DNA of 64,000 bases from Calditrichota bacterium (GTDB lineage: Bacteria > Calditrichota > Calditrichia > Calditrichales > Calditrichaceae). The stretch spans positions 62,001-126,000 of the forward strand of contig JAJRSO010000020.1 in assembly GCA_024278755.1 (NCBI GenBank). The letters are read 5' to 3'. The position numbers were made by a program, and so were the translations under genes. Shown one piece after another: positions 50,801 to 58,480 of this stretch (positions are counted from its first letter, which is position 1; every line of letters starts with the position of its first letter). A model generated the notes under the pieces. That model had not been told where the DNA came from, made no database searches, and worked only from the letters and a program-made list of their open reading frames with translations.

Positions 50801-52887
50801 TGAAAGAGTTAAAAAAGAATAAAGTGGTCCATAACCTGGAAGTTCGGTTTCATATAAAAAGTGGAGGTATTGTATTTGGCCTGTTATCGGCAACACTGAT
50901 TCAGTTAAACAGGGAAAAGGTTATCCTTTCCATAGTAAGAGACATAACCGATAGAAAACTCGCGGAAAAACAATTATATGAAAGTGAAGAGCGATACCGT
51001 AATCTGGTGGAACAGATGACCGATGGGGTTTACCGAAGTACGGAAGACGGACGGTTTTTAGATGTGAACCCCGCGATGGTAAGGATTTTAGGCTATGACA
51101 GTAAAGAAGAATTAATGAACGTAGATATTAAGAAAAAACTGTATTTTAAGGATTCGGAAAGAAAGGAAATCGTTCAGAGTTTAAAAATATCCGGTGACCA
51201 AAAAATAGAAACGTTTCGCCTGCGTCATAAAGACGGCCATGAAATTTGGGTGGAAGATCATGGGCGCCTTGTATGTGATGAGCAGGGTAATATCTTATAT
51301 CACGAAGGTGTAATGCGTGATATAACCGAACGCAAAGAGGCTCAGGAGCGGATTGCCCGTTTAGCCGAGTTTAATAAAAATATTGTCTCTTCCGCACCGG
51401 TGGGGATAATTACCGTTAACAATAAAAAGAAAGTGACCAGCGCCAACGATACTTTCCTTAAAATGATGGGTAGTCCCGGATTGGAAGAGACGCTTAAAAT
51501 AGGTATCAAACTACCTATCATTGCAAATGAAAACATCCGGAGTTTTTTCCAGAATGCCATGACCAAAGGACAAAGTTTTGAAATTAAACATCTGCCGTAT
51601 ACGTCATATTGGGGAAAAGAATTAGTTGTCGATTTAAAAGGCGTGCCGCAAAAAACAGAATCCGGCCTTATTTATGGTGTGATTATTGTTGTAAATGATG
51701 TGACGAAAAGCGTTCAGGCCGATGAAGATAGAAAGAAACTGGAAGTGCAACTGCGCCGGGCACAAAAACTGGAAACCATTGGTACGCTTGCCGGTGGAAT
51801 TGCCCATGATTTTAATAATATTCTGGCGCCTATAATGGGCTTTACGGAATTAGCGTTATTAAAAGTAGATGAAGCAACCTCGCTGGCCCGGGATTTAAAT
51901 CAGGTACTAAAAGGAGCGCACCGGGCAAAAGAACTTGTGGAACAAATTTTACTTTTCAGTAAACAAAGTGAAAAAGAACATCAGCCTATTGCTTTACAGC
52001 CACTCATTGACGAAGCGTTAAAACTGCTGCGGCCGTCCATTCCGTCTACTGTTGAAATTATAAAAAATATTAGTCCTTCCTGTGCCAAAGTACGGGCAGA
52101 CGCCACGCAGATCCATCAGATCATTGTAAATCTTTGTACCAATGCCTGGCAGGCGATGGAAGAAGGGGGCGCCCTAACTATTCAGCTTGAGCAAACAAAA
52201 GTTGATCCGCAGATGTCAAAAATGCATCCCAATTTAACAGAAGGGGATTTTGTCCGCCTATCCATTATTGATACGGGCGCCGGAATGGATGAAGCGACTA
52301 TGGACCGTATTTTTGAGCCGTTCTTTACGACAAAGGCGGTAAATAAAGGAACCGGGTTAGGGCTTTCGGTTGTGCATGGAATTGTACGTAATCATCGTGG
52401 AGATATTCTTGTATACAGCGAACCGGGAAAAGGCTCGGCCTTTCACATATATCTGCCGGCTCTTCAGGCAGACGACGACGCCATAACGCAGCGCCCTCAA
52501 ACTGTAATGGGGGGTGCTGAATCGGTAATGATTGTGGATGACGAACCGGTAATTGCGGAAATGGTAAAAACTATGCTGGAAAATTTTGGCTATCAGGCCC
52601 ATATTTATAAAACCGCTATGGAAGCCGTAGAAGCCTTTGAAGGACAGCCGCAGCAATTTGACCTTTTAATTACCGACTTAACCATGCCGCAGATGACCGG
52701 CCTGGATTTAGCAGATCAGTTGCATGAAACGAGTCCTAAATTTCCCGTTATTATAATGACCGGATTTGGAGATAATCTGACCAAACCCACATTAAAACGG
52801 TATGGGATTAGACAGGTAATAGGTAAGCCGGTAATCGTAAAAGAATTAGCAACCGCCGTACGAAAAGTATTGGATAAAAACGGGTAA
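47866..52887 (+). CDS. Hybrid histidine kinase with ten PAS domains
   Basis: This protein of about 1673 residues has a short coiled start and ten successive PAS (or PAS-like) sensor domains, most joined by PAC ends of the form DITERKQAE. A HisKA domain (GGIAHDFNNILAPIMGF, His about 1314), a HATPase domain (DTGAGMDEATM, GTGLGLS) and a C-terminal receiver (VDDEP, Asp about 1604 in LITDLTMPQMTG) follow. No TM helix or signal peptide is visible, so it is cytoplasmic. Signals could be many: haem, FAD or other ligands. I chose the ATG at 47866 because GGAGAGAGG lies just upstream; the frame continues to a TTG at 47755 without support. No regulator gene is adjacent. Confidence 0.92.
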   Translation: MKDEQKTKAQLIAELQVLRKQLEPSGDLLAKPPYQLAKFMHLITENTAVNIAFTTFDLKANYVYVNQSVKATLGYEPEEIIGKSFFEFIHPDDKKALLPLLKTYLQKKLKKLFTGKESEITEIIEFRFKAKDGRWHFMRSTINVADNYLLAITNDISAQKEIDMRLQEAAAKWETTFNAMSDSVSIIDTDGHLIQYNEATLKMFDISKLEIQAKHCWELVHKTSEPIEDCPIVRMKKSKKAESMVFQDDERWLEVAVDPVFDSNKNIIGAVHIVSDISSRKQVEKALLKSENKYRTLFEQSADALLIIKDGVFVDCNPATVKMLGYRNKEMFLDTHPSELSPEHQPDGKPSFKKANEMIAIALKKGSHRFEWYHKKHSGEVFPVEVLLTTISLDEENFIHVVWRDITERKQVEKALRESEQKNRILIDMAPDSFFQGDMDGNLIRVNAKACELTGYTEEELLTFNISELFNIKSLSEKPLRYDLLDTGSVLTTERQMQRKDGSAVYIEMNSRLMPDGTYQSFIRDISDRIRFQERLKEREALFRNLFEKNQAVMILIEPENGEIIDVNKAACSYYGWSREEMLTKNIKQINTLSDSEVQEEMKRALNHQQNYFEFKHRLADGSIRNVEVYSGAVKIYQRKLLYSLVFDITERKQAEKRLEESENKLRLIVEGTPNLFFYMQDKNGDLSYISPSVEKITGRSVEEWKKRKDWFLTDNPFNDLVKDATRKHLNGETTDGPIIAEIEHADNYPILLEIYENIVFEDGTVQGLQGVAHDITQRYKAEEALKKSEKSFRLLFESSPLGIYFATPEGKILDGNRAMLDILGSPSLEATKQINVLTFPPLVKNGFAASFKKCVREKRTHLFEVSYTSKWGKKILLSSYIVPLTDAQGKVEKVYTLMQDITERKQAEERIKESEERFRMAFYTSPDAITISSVTNGKYLDVNDGFTNITGYAKEEALGKTVSDLDIWHENKERIRFVKELKKNKVVHNLEVRFHIKSGGIVFGLLSATLIQLNREKVILSIVRDITDRKLAEKQLYESEERYRNLVEQMTDGVYRSTEDGRFLDVNPAMVRILGYDSKEELMNVDIKKKLYFKDSERKEIVQSLKISGDQKIETFRLRHKDGHEIWVEDHGRLVCDEQGNILYHEGVMRDITERKEAQERIARLAEFNKNIVSSAPVGIITVNNKKKVTSANDTFLKMMGSPGLEETLKIGIKLPIIANENIRSFFQNAMTKGQSFEIKHLPYTSYWGKELVVDLKGVPQKTESGLIYGVIIVVNDVTKSVQADEDRKKLEVQLRRAQKLETIGTLAGGIAHDFNNILAPIMGFTELALLKVDEATSLARDLNQVLKGAHRAKELVEQILLFSKQSEKEHQPIALQPLIDEALKLLRPSIPSTVEIIKNISPSCAKVRADATQIHQIIVNLCTNAWQAMEEGGALTIQLEQTKVDPQMSKMHPNLTEGDFVRLSIIDTGAGMDEATMDRIFEPFFTTKAVNKGTGLGLSVVHGIVRNHRGDILVYSEPGKGSAFHIYLPALQADDDAITQRPQTVMGGAESVMIVDDEPVIAEMVKTMLENFGYQAHIYKTAMEAVEAFEGQPQQFDLLITDLTMPQMTGLDLADQLHETSPKFPVIIMTGFGDNLTKPTLKRYGIRQVIGKPVIVKELATAVRKVLDKNG

Positions 52888-53388
52888 GCTATGCTGTTTT
52901 CCGTCTGAATAAGTTTTACCCAAATTCCTAAAGAAAATTTAGGAAACACAAAAATACAAGCGCAAATAATAAATAAACAATAACTTATAAAGTTTAAACA
53001 TGCCTCTTCAAGGTGATTTTAATTGAGATTTATGTTATTCCTATTTTGAAATTGATTTGAATTTTGTTATTTGTAGTTTAGAATTTAAGGTAACATAGAT
53101 TAAATAAAAGGCCGCGAATTTACACGGATTCATGGATAGGACGATTGTTTTATTTTATGCCCGGTTAAAGAGATTCGCGTTCATTCGTAAAATAAACGGC
53201 TTTAGATTTTTCTGTGTTTGCTCTTACCCTTGCGGATCGACATAGAGCCGAATCAATTCAACTATATCTGAAATAAGAATTTGATTCTTAATTTACCCTC
53301 AATTATTTTATTGTCTGCGGAGGAAATAGTCTTAATAGAACGATTTCTCTGAAATGTAACATTAACAATAAAAACATAAGAGGAAAAA
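52888..53388. other. Intergenic region holding repeat copy 3
   Basis: This 501-bp region contains the reversed MITE-like copy at 52917-53092. Next comes a degenerate stretch (GCGAATTTACACGGATTC, with a partial echo at 60485) of a kind found as intergenic junk repeats. I see no gene. AAGAGGA precedes the symporter ATG. Confidence 0.6.
52917..53092 (-). repeat. MITE-like intergenic repeat, copy 3 (reverse orientation)
   Basis: On the minus strand this 176-bp element reads from TACCTTAAATTCTAAAC to TTAGGAATTTGGGTA. It shares with copies 1 and 2 the blocks AAAATCACCTT, TTTATTATTTGCGCTTGTA and GTTTCCTAAATTTTCTTTAG, and is longer on its left side. Its ends are TACC/GGTA. Confidence 0.7.
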
Positions 53389-55182
53389 ATGGCCCTGCAA
53401 TGGATTGACTGGATTTCAATCATCGGCTTTTTTGTTTTATCGCTGGCAATTGGCATTAGTGTTGCCAAACGCGCCGGCTCTGATGCAACGGAATTTTTCG
53501 CCTCCGGACGCAGTATGCCCTGGTGGTTATTAGGCGTATCCATGGTAGCCACCACCTTTTCGGCGGATACGCCGAATCTGGTAACGGACCTCGTACGACA
53601 GCACGGAGTTTCGGGAAACTGGATGTGGTGGGCTTTTTTATTAACCGGAATGGTGACCGTATTTATTTACGCCAAATTATGGCGGCGTTCGGAAGTGTTG
53701 ACCGATGTTGAGTTTTATGAATTACGATATAGCGGCAAAGCGGCCGCTTTTTTACGGGGATTCCGTGCGCTCTATCTTGGTGTGTTTTTTAATGTTGTCA
53801 TTATGGCCACAGTATTGCTGGCGGCGATAAAAATTGGCGGCGTGATGCTGGGTTTAACGCCCTTTCAAACAATCTTTTGGGCTTCGTTAGTAACGGTGCT
53901 TTACAGTATGCTGGGCGGTTTGCGCGGGGTGCTGATTACCGATTTTATCCAGTTTATTATCGCCATGGCCGGAGCCATATATGCAGCGGTGATTGTGGTT
54001 AATCTACCCGAAGTGGGCGGCTTGCAGAATCTACTGGCCCACCCGTTAGTAGAGGGAAAAATTTCTTTGCTGCCGGATTTTTCGGATACAAATCTGTTGA
54101 TGACGGTTCTCATTATTCCGCTTGCGGTACAATGGTGGAGCGTGTGGTATCCCGGCGCCGAACCGGGCGGGGGAGGCTATATTGCTCAACGTATGCTAGC
54201 TGCGAAAGATGAAAAGAACGCCATGGGCGCCACCCTGTTTTTTAACCTGGCGCATTATGCCTTACGTCCCTGGCCGTGGATACTGGTGGCCCTGGCCTCT
54301 CTGGTGGTTTTTCCGGACCTGACTTCTCTCGCCGCCGCATATCCAAATATCGATGCGGGAATTTTAAAAAATGATTTGGCCTATTCGGCCATGCTCACCT
54401 ATTTGCCGTCCGGTATTCTGGGGCTTGTTGTGGCTTCCTTAATCGCAGCGGTTATGTCTACAATTTCCACCCATTTGAACTGGGGAGCATCCTATGTGGT
54501 AAATGATTTCTATAAACGTTTTTTAGTGCAAAATCCCAGCGAAAAAAAACTGGTGCTGGTGGGTCGGGTCACAATTTTTGTCCTAATGCTATTAGCGGCA
54601 ATTTTAGCCCTGTTTTTAAGCAATGCTTTGCAGGCTTTTCATCTGATGTTGCAAATTGGAGCGGGTACCGGCTTGCTGTTCCTGCTGCGCTGGTTCTGGT
54701 GGCGCATTAATGCCGCCAGTGAAATAGCAGCGATGGTAATTTCATTTTTTGTAGCGCTCTATTTTGAAATTATTCATCCAGCTCTGGGATTACCGCAAAT
54801 AATCGAATGGAAACGATTGGTTCTTGGTGTAGCTATCACGACTATCGGCTGGATTCTCGTAACTCTGTTTAGCAAACCGACCAAACAGGAAACCTTGTTA
54901 AACTTTTACCGCAAAATTCGTCCCGGCGGGCCGGGATGGAAACGTATCTTGAAAAAAGCCAAACAAAGCGGAGCGGATGTTGATGCGTTAATTGAAGAGA
55001 AATGGGATCTGCCGTCCAGTTTGCTGGGTGTGTTTTTAGGCCTGCTGGTAATTTATAATGGATTGTTTACCATTGGTTTTTGGCTGTACGGAAATATTTT
55101 TGCAGGGATGATAACCACAACCGTTTCGGTTGTTGCCACTCTTTTTCTGATTAAGATGTGGGCCCATTTTAGAGTGCGCTGA
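53389..55182 (+). CDS. Sodium:solute symporter (SSS family)
   Basis: The 597-residue inner-membrane protein has about 13-14 TM helices. Family features are an early GRSMPWWLLGVSMVATTFSADTPN segment, GGLRGVLITDFIQF and a TM with a Ser-Thr pair near VMSTISTHLNWG (sodium site). SSS proteins cotransport sugars, amino acids or related solutes with sodium. Between the sulfatase/NagZ genes and GH20/ROK genes, an amino-sugar is the likely cargo; context only. The gene 26 nt downstream encodes the GH20 enzyme. Confidence 0.9.
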   Translation: MALQWIDWISIIGFFVLSLAIGISVAKRAGSDATEFFASGRSMPWWLLGVSMVATTFSADTPNLVTDLVRQHGVSGNWMWWAFLLTGMVTVFIYAKLWRRSEVLTDVEFYELRYSGKAAAFLRGFRALYLGVFFNVVIMATVLLAAIKIGGVMLGLTPFQTIFWASLVTVLYSMLGGLRGVLITDFIQFIIAMAGAIYAAVIVVNLPEVGGLQNLLAHPLVEGKISLLPDFSDTNLLMTVLIIPLAVQWWSVWYPGAEPGGGGYIAQRMLAAKDEKNAMGATLFFNLAHYALRPWPWILVALASLVVFPDLTSLAAAYPNIDAGILKNDLAYSAMLTYLPSGILGLVVASLIAAVMSTISTHLNWGASYVVNDFYKRFLVQNPSEKKLVLVGRVTIFVLMLLAAILALFLSNALQAFHLMLQIGAGTGLLFLLRWFWWRINAASEIAAMVISFFVALYFEIIHPALGLPQIIEWKRLVLGVAITTIGWILVTLFSKPTKQETLLNFYRKIRPGGPGWKRILKKAKQSGADVDALIEEKWDLPSSLLGVFLGLLVIYNGLFTIGFWLYGNIFAGMITTTVSVVATLFLIKMWAHFRVR

Positions 55183-55208
55183 ACAGAAAACTATCAAGAG
55201 GAAAACTG

Positions 55209-57260
55209 GTGGATATAAAATTAAAACACGTTTATCTGCTGCTTTTTAGCGGCATGCTTTTCCTGAATGGAAATTATTTGTATGGAAAAAAAATGAATTC
55301 ATATAAGAATCTCATGCCGGTTCCGGCTAAAATGAGCGTTTCGGAAGGCTGCTTTAGGCTGGATAGCTCTTTTGCGGTTAGTGTAAATCGCTCATATCCG
55401 CGTTTGGATAGGGCGGTGGGACGGACCATCCAACGGCTGGCCGGGCGAACCGGTCTGTTTTTGCCCCAGTCCTTTTTTAATGTGCAGGAAAGCCAGGATT
55501 CTGTGAATTTTAAAATATCGGTATCCGATACCGCAAAAATTCGTTTCGGAATAAATGAGACCTATCGGTTAACCGTAACAGATAATCAAATTCTGCTAAC
55601 CGCGGTTACGGATATCGGGGCAATTCGCGGTTTGGAAACATTTTTACAATTACTCGATTCGGATGAGAAAGGATATTTCTTCCCGGCCGTGCAAATAACG
55701 GATGCGCCCCGCTTTCCTTGGCGCGGCCTGCTTATCGACGCCTGCCGTCATTTTATGCCGCCCGAGGTTATCAAACGCAATCTGGATGGTATGGCTGCTG
55801 TAAAAATGAATGTACTGCACTGGCATTTATCGGAAGATCAGGGTTTTCGTGTGGAATGTAAAACCTTTCCCAAACTGCATCAAAAAGGCTCGGACGGTTT
55901 GTACTACACACAAACTCAGATAAAAGAGATTATTCGCTATGCCAATGATCGGGGGATTCGTGTAATTCCGGAGTTTGATTTACCAGGCCACGCCACCAGC
56001 TGGCTTGCCGCATATCCCAAATTGGCTTCGGCCCCAGGGCCTTATCATATTGAGCGCGGCTGGGGTGTAAAGGATCCGGTATTTAATCCGGCTAGCGAAC
56101 AGACCTACACCTTCCTTGACGCCTTTTTTAAAGAGATGAGCGCTTTGTTTAATGATGATTATATTCATATCGGCGGGGATGAGAATAACGGCAAACAGTG
56201 GGATGCCAATCCTGAAATCCAGAAATTTATGAAAAGTAAAGGCTTCAAAGATAATCATGCCTTGCAAAATTATTTTAATGAACAGCTGCTTGCCATTTTA
56301 ACCCGCTATCATAAAAAAATGATCGGCTGGGATGAAATTTTACATGAAAATATGCCTAAGGATATTGTTTTGCAGTCATGGCGCGGTAAGGAGGCCATGA
56401 TTAAAGCGGCCCAACGCGGCTACCGCAGTTTGCTTTCCAACGGCTATTATATTGATTTAATTCAACCGGCCTTCGTACATTATCTAAACGATCCGCTGCC
56501 GGAAGATTCGCCTTTAACAGCGGAACAGAAAAAATCCATCCTCGGCGGGGAGGCAACCATGTGGAGCGAATTAGTATCTGCCGAAAATATTGATTCCCGT
56601 ATCTGGCCGCGCACGGCCGCCATTGCCGAGCGTTTCTGGTCGCCGGTTTCCGTCCGTGATGTGGACGACATGTACCGGCGCCTGGAAATACTTAGTTTTC
56701 ATCTGGAAGAGCTTGGCCTGTCACACAAAAAAAATTATGAAATGATGTTACGCCGCTTAACAGGCGGAGGCGATATTACTGCTCTTAAAACACTGGTCGA
56801 TGTGCTTGAACCGATAAAAAACTATACACGGCACCGCCAGCGCAAACTATATTCTTACACCCCCTTAACGCGGGTAGTAGACGCCGCTAGGCCGGATGCC
56901 GCGGTTGCCCGTAATTTTCGTAAAAGGGTAGCCGCCTTTCTGAAAACCGGAGGAAAGAATCATAAAATGGGGGCGGAACTTGAAACGGCGCTGACGGTCT
57001 GGAAAAATAATTACAAATGTTTAGAACCGATAATTGCCGCCTCACCCGTTTTATGGGAAATTGAACCTATGGCGCAAAATGTATCACGTTGCGCAGAAAT
57101 AGGGCTGGAAGCATTAAAGCGCATCAGAAAGGGAGAAAAAGCGGATGCCGTTTGGCTGAATAAAAGCGCAAATATAATTCAAAACGCCAAGAAACCCTGC
57201 GCCCAAACCGAATTGATGATTCTTCCGGCCATCGAAGCGCTTAGGGAACAGGTAAGATAA
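55209..57260 (+). CDS. Secreted GH20 beta-N-acetylhexosaminidase
   Basis: The 683-residue protein has a signal peptide (core VYLLLFSGMLFLNG), an N-terminal GH20b domain (about 35-165), then the catalytic barrel with RGLLIDACRHFMP, HLSEDQGFRVE, IPEFDLPGHATSW and the catalytic Asp-Glu pair in HIGGDENNGKQWD (about 318-330). A helical tail (about 530-683) follows. It removes terminal GlcNAc or GalNAc from chitin or glycans outside the cytoplasm by substrate-assisted catalysis. The start is GTG with AAGAGGAAAA upstream. The gene is 26 nt after the symporter, probably one transcript. Confidence 0.94.
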   Translation: MDIKLKHVYLLLFSGMLFLNGNYLYGKKMNSYKNLMPVPAKMSVSEGCFRLDSSFAVSVNRSYPRLDRAVGRTIQRLAGRTGLFLPQSFFNVQESQDSVNFKISVSDTAKIRFGINETYRLTVTDNQILLTAVTDIGAIRGLETFLQLLDSDEKGYFFPAVQITDAPRFPWRGLLIDACRHFMPPEVIKRNLDGMAAVKMNVLHWHLSEDQGFRVECKTFPKLHQKGSDGLYYTQTQIKEIIRYANDRGIRVIPEFDLPGHATSWLAAYPKLASAPGPYHIERGWGVKDPVFNPASEQTYTFLDAFFKEMSALFNDDYIHIGGDENNGKQWDANPEIQKFMKSKGFKDNHALQNYFNEQLLAILTRYHKKMIGWDEILHENMPKDIVLQSWRGKEAMIKAAQRGYRSLLSNGYYIDLIQPAFVHYLNDPLPEDSPLTAEQKKSILGGEATMWSELVSAENIDSRIWPRTAAIAERFWSPVSVRDVDDMYRRLEILSFHLEELGLSHKKNYEMMLRRLTGGGDITALKTLVDVLEPIKNYTRHRQRKLYSYTPLTRVVDAARPDAAVARNFRKRVAAFLKTGGKNHKMGAELETALTVWKNNYKCLEPIIAASPVLWEIEPMAQNVSRCAEIGLEALKRIRKGEKADAVWLNKSANIIQNAKKPCAQTELMILPAIEALREQVR

Positions 57261-57352
57261 ACTTTATTTTTATACATCGTTTGCATTGTGCGCACATATA
57301 GCGGCGAATTCCCATTTGTGCCGGAACCGAGGGATGCTTAATTTTCAATCTG

Positions 57353-57380
57353 AATAAAACCCATCCGGATGGGTTTTATT
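57353..57380. terminator. Palindromic terminator
   Basis: AATAAAACCCATCC (57353-57366) and GGATGGGTTTTATT (57367-57380) are perfect 14-bp arms without a loop. The stem can open to a short hairpin, and A- and T-rich flanks allow it to work in both directions. It follows the GH20 gene. Confidence 0.75.
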
Positions 57381-57501
57381 TCCTTGCCCTTGGATCGTGA
57401 TAAAGAGTCAAGTTATTCCGGATACTCCGATGCACAGATAAATCGGTATGTTTACCTGCGGCGGAGTCGTTCATTTATTGTTTTGGTAATACAGGAGTTG
57501 T

Positions 57502-58470
57502 ATGGAAAAGATACATGTTGTACTGGGCGTTGATATTGGCGGAACCAACACAGCGTTTGGATTAGTAAATGCGGATGGGAAATGCTTACTGAAAGATAAA
57601 ATTTCGACACAATCGCACAAACCGGTGGAAGCGTTTTTTGAACGGCTGTTTACACAACTGCGTCAGATGCAGCGGCAGACAAAATCCGAATTTGTAATTA
57701 AAGGCGCTGGCATTGGTGCGCCGAACGCTAATTATTATACTGGGTTAATGGAAAATCCTCCCAATCTCGGCTGGGGAACCGTGGATATTTCACACCATAT
57801 AAATCAGCATATAAAAGTCCCCGTTGTCATTACCAATGACGCCAACGCGGCCGCGCTGGGCGAACTCTATTTTGGAGCGGCGCAAAAAATGAAACATTTT
57901 TTAGAAATTACGCTCGGTACCGGACTGGGAAGCGGAATTGTGGTGAACGGGGAAGTCCTGTATGGTAGTAACGGCAGCGCCGGTGAAATGGGACATGTAA
58001 TCGTTGTTCCGGACGGACGTTTGTGTAGTTGCGGACGGCGCGGTTGTCTCGAAACTTACGTATCTGCCGAAGGAATTAAAAAGACCGTACTGGAATATTT
58101 GGAGGCGTCCCAGACAAGTAGTATCCTACATAAAAAGGATTCTGCCGAAATCACATCAAAGATGATTGCCGATGCTGCCAACGAGGGAGACGCTCTGGCG
58201 CTTAAAGCATTTGATTTTACCGGAAAGGTTCTGGGCAAGGCCGCAGCAGATGCGGCTGCTTATTTTAGTCCCGAGGCATTTATCTTGTTTGGCGGGCTGG
58301 CTCAGGCAGGGGAATTGCTGCTTACTCCGACGCGAGCCTCCTTTGACCGCTATGTAATAAATTCCTTAAAAGGGAAAGTCAAAATTCTGCCTTCCGGCTT
58401 AAAAGAAGACGAAGCCGCCATTCTGGGAGCCGCTACGCTGGCCTGGCATGAATTTTTTAAGACGAATTGA
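57502..58470 (+). CDS. ROK-family sugar kinase
   Basis: The 322-residue protein has an N-terminal ATP phosphate-binding motif (GVDIGGTNTAFGLV), a catalytic stretch ITNDANAAALGEL, and the ROK zinc-binding motif CSCGRRGC (about 175-182) in GRLCSCGRRGCLETY. There is no DNA-binding domain, so it is a kinase rather than a repressor. Glucose or N-acetylglucosamine are the common substrates; the neighbouring GH20 and NagZ genes favour GlcNAc. SD is CAGGAG. The next gene starts about 10 nt downstream. Confidence 0.92.
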   Translation: MEKIHVVLGVDIGGTNTAFGLVNADGKCLLKDKISTQSHKPVEAFFERLFTQLRQMQRQTKSEFVIKGAGIGAPNANYYTGLMENPPNLGWGTVDISHHINQHIKVPVVITNDANAAALGELYFGAAQKMKHFLEITLGTGLGSGIVVNGEVLYGSNGSAGEMGHVIVVPDGRLCSCGRRGCLETYVSAEGIKKTVLEYLEASQTSSILHKKDSAEITSKMIADAANEGDALALKAFDFTGKVLGKAAADAAAYFSPEAFILFGGLAQAGELLLTPTRASFDRYVINSLKGKVKILPSGLKEDEAAILGAATLAWHEFFKTN

Positions 58471-58480
58471 AATCGTAATT

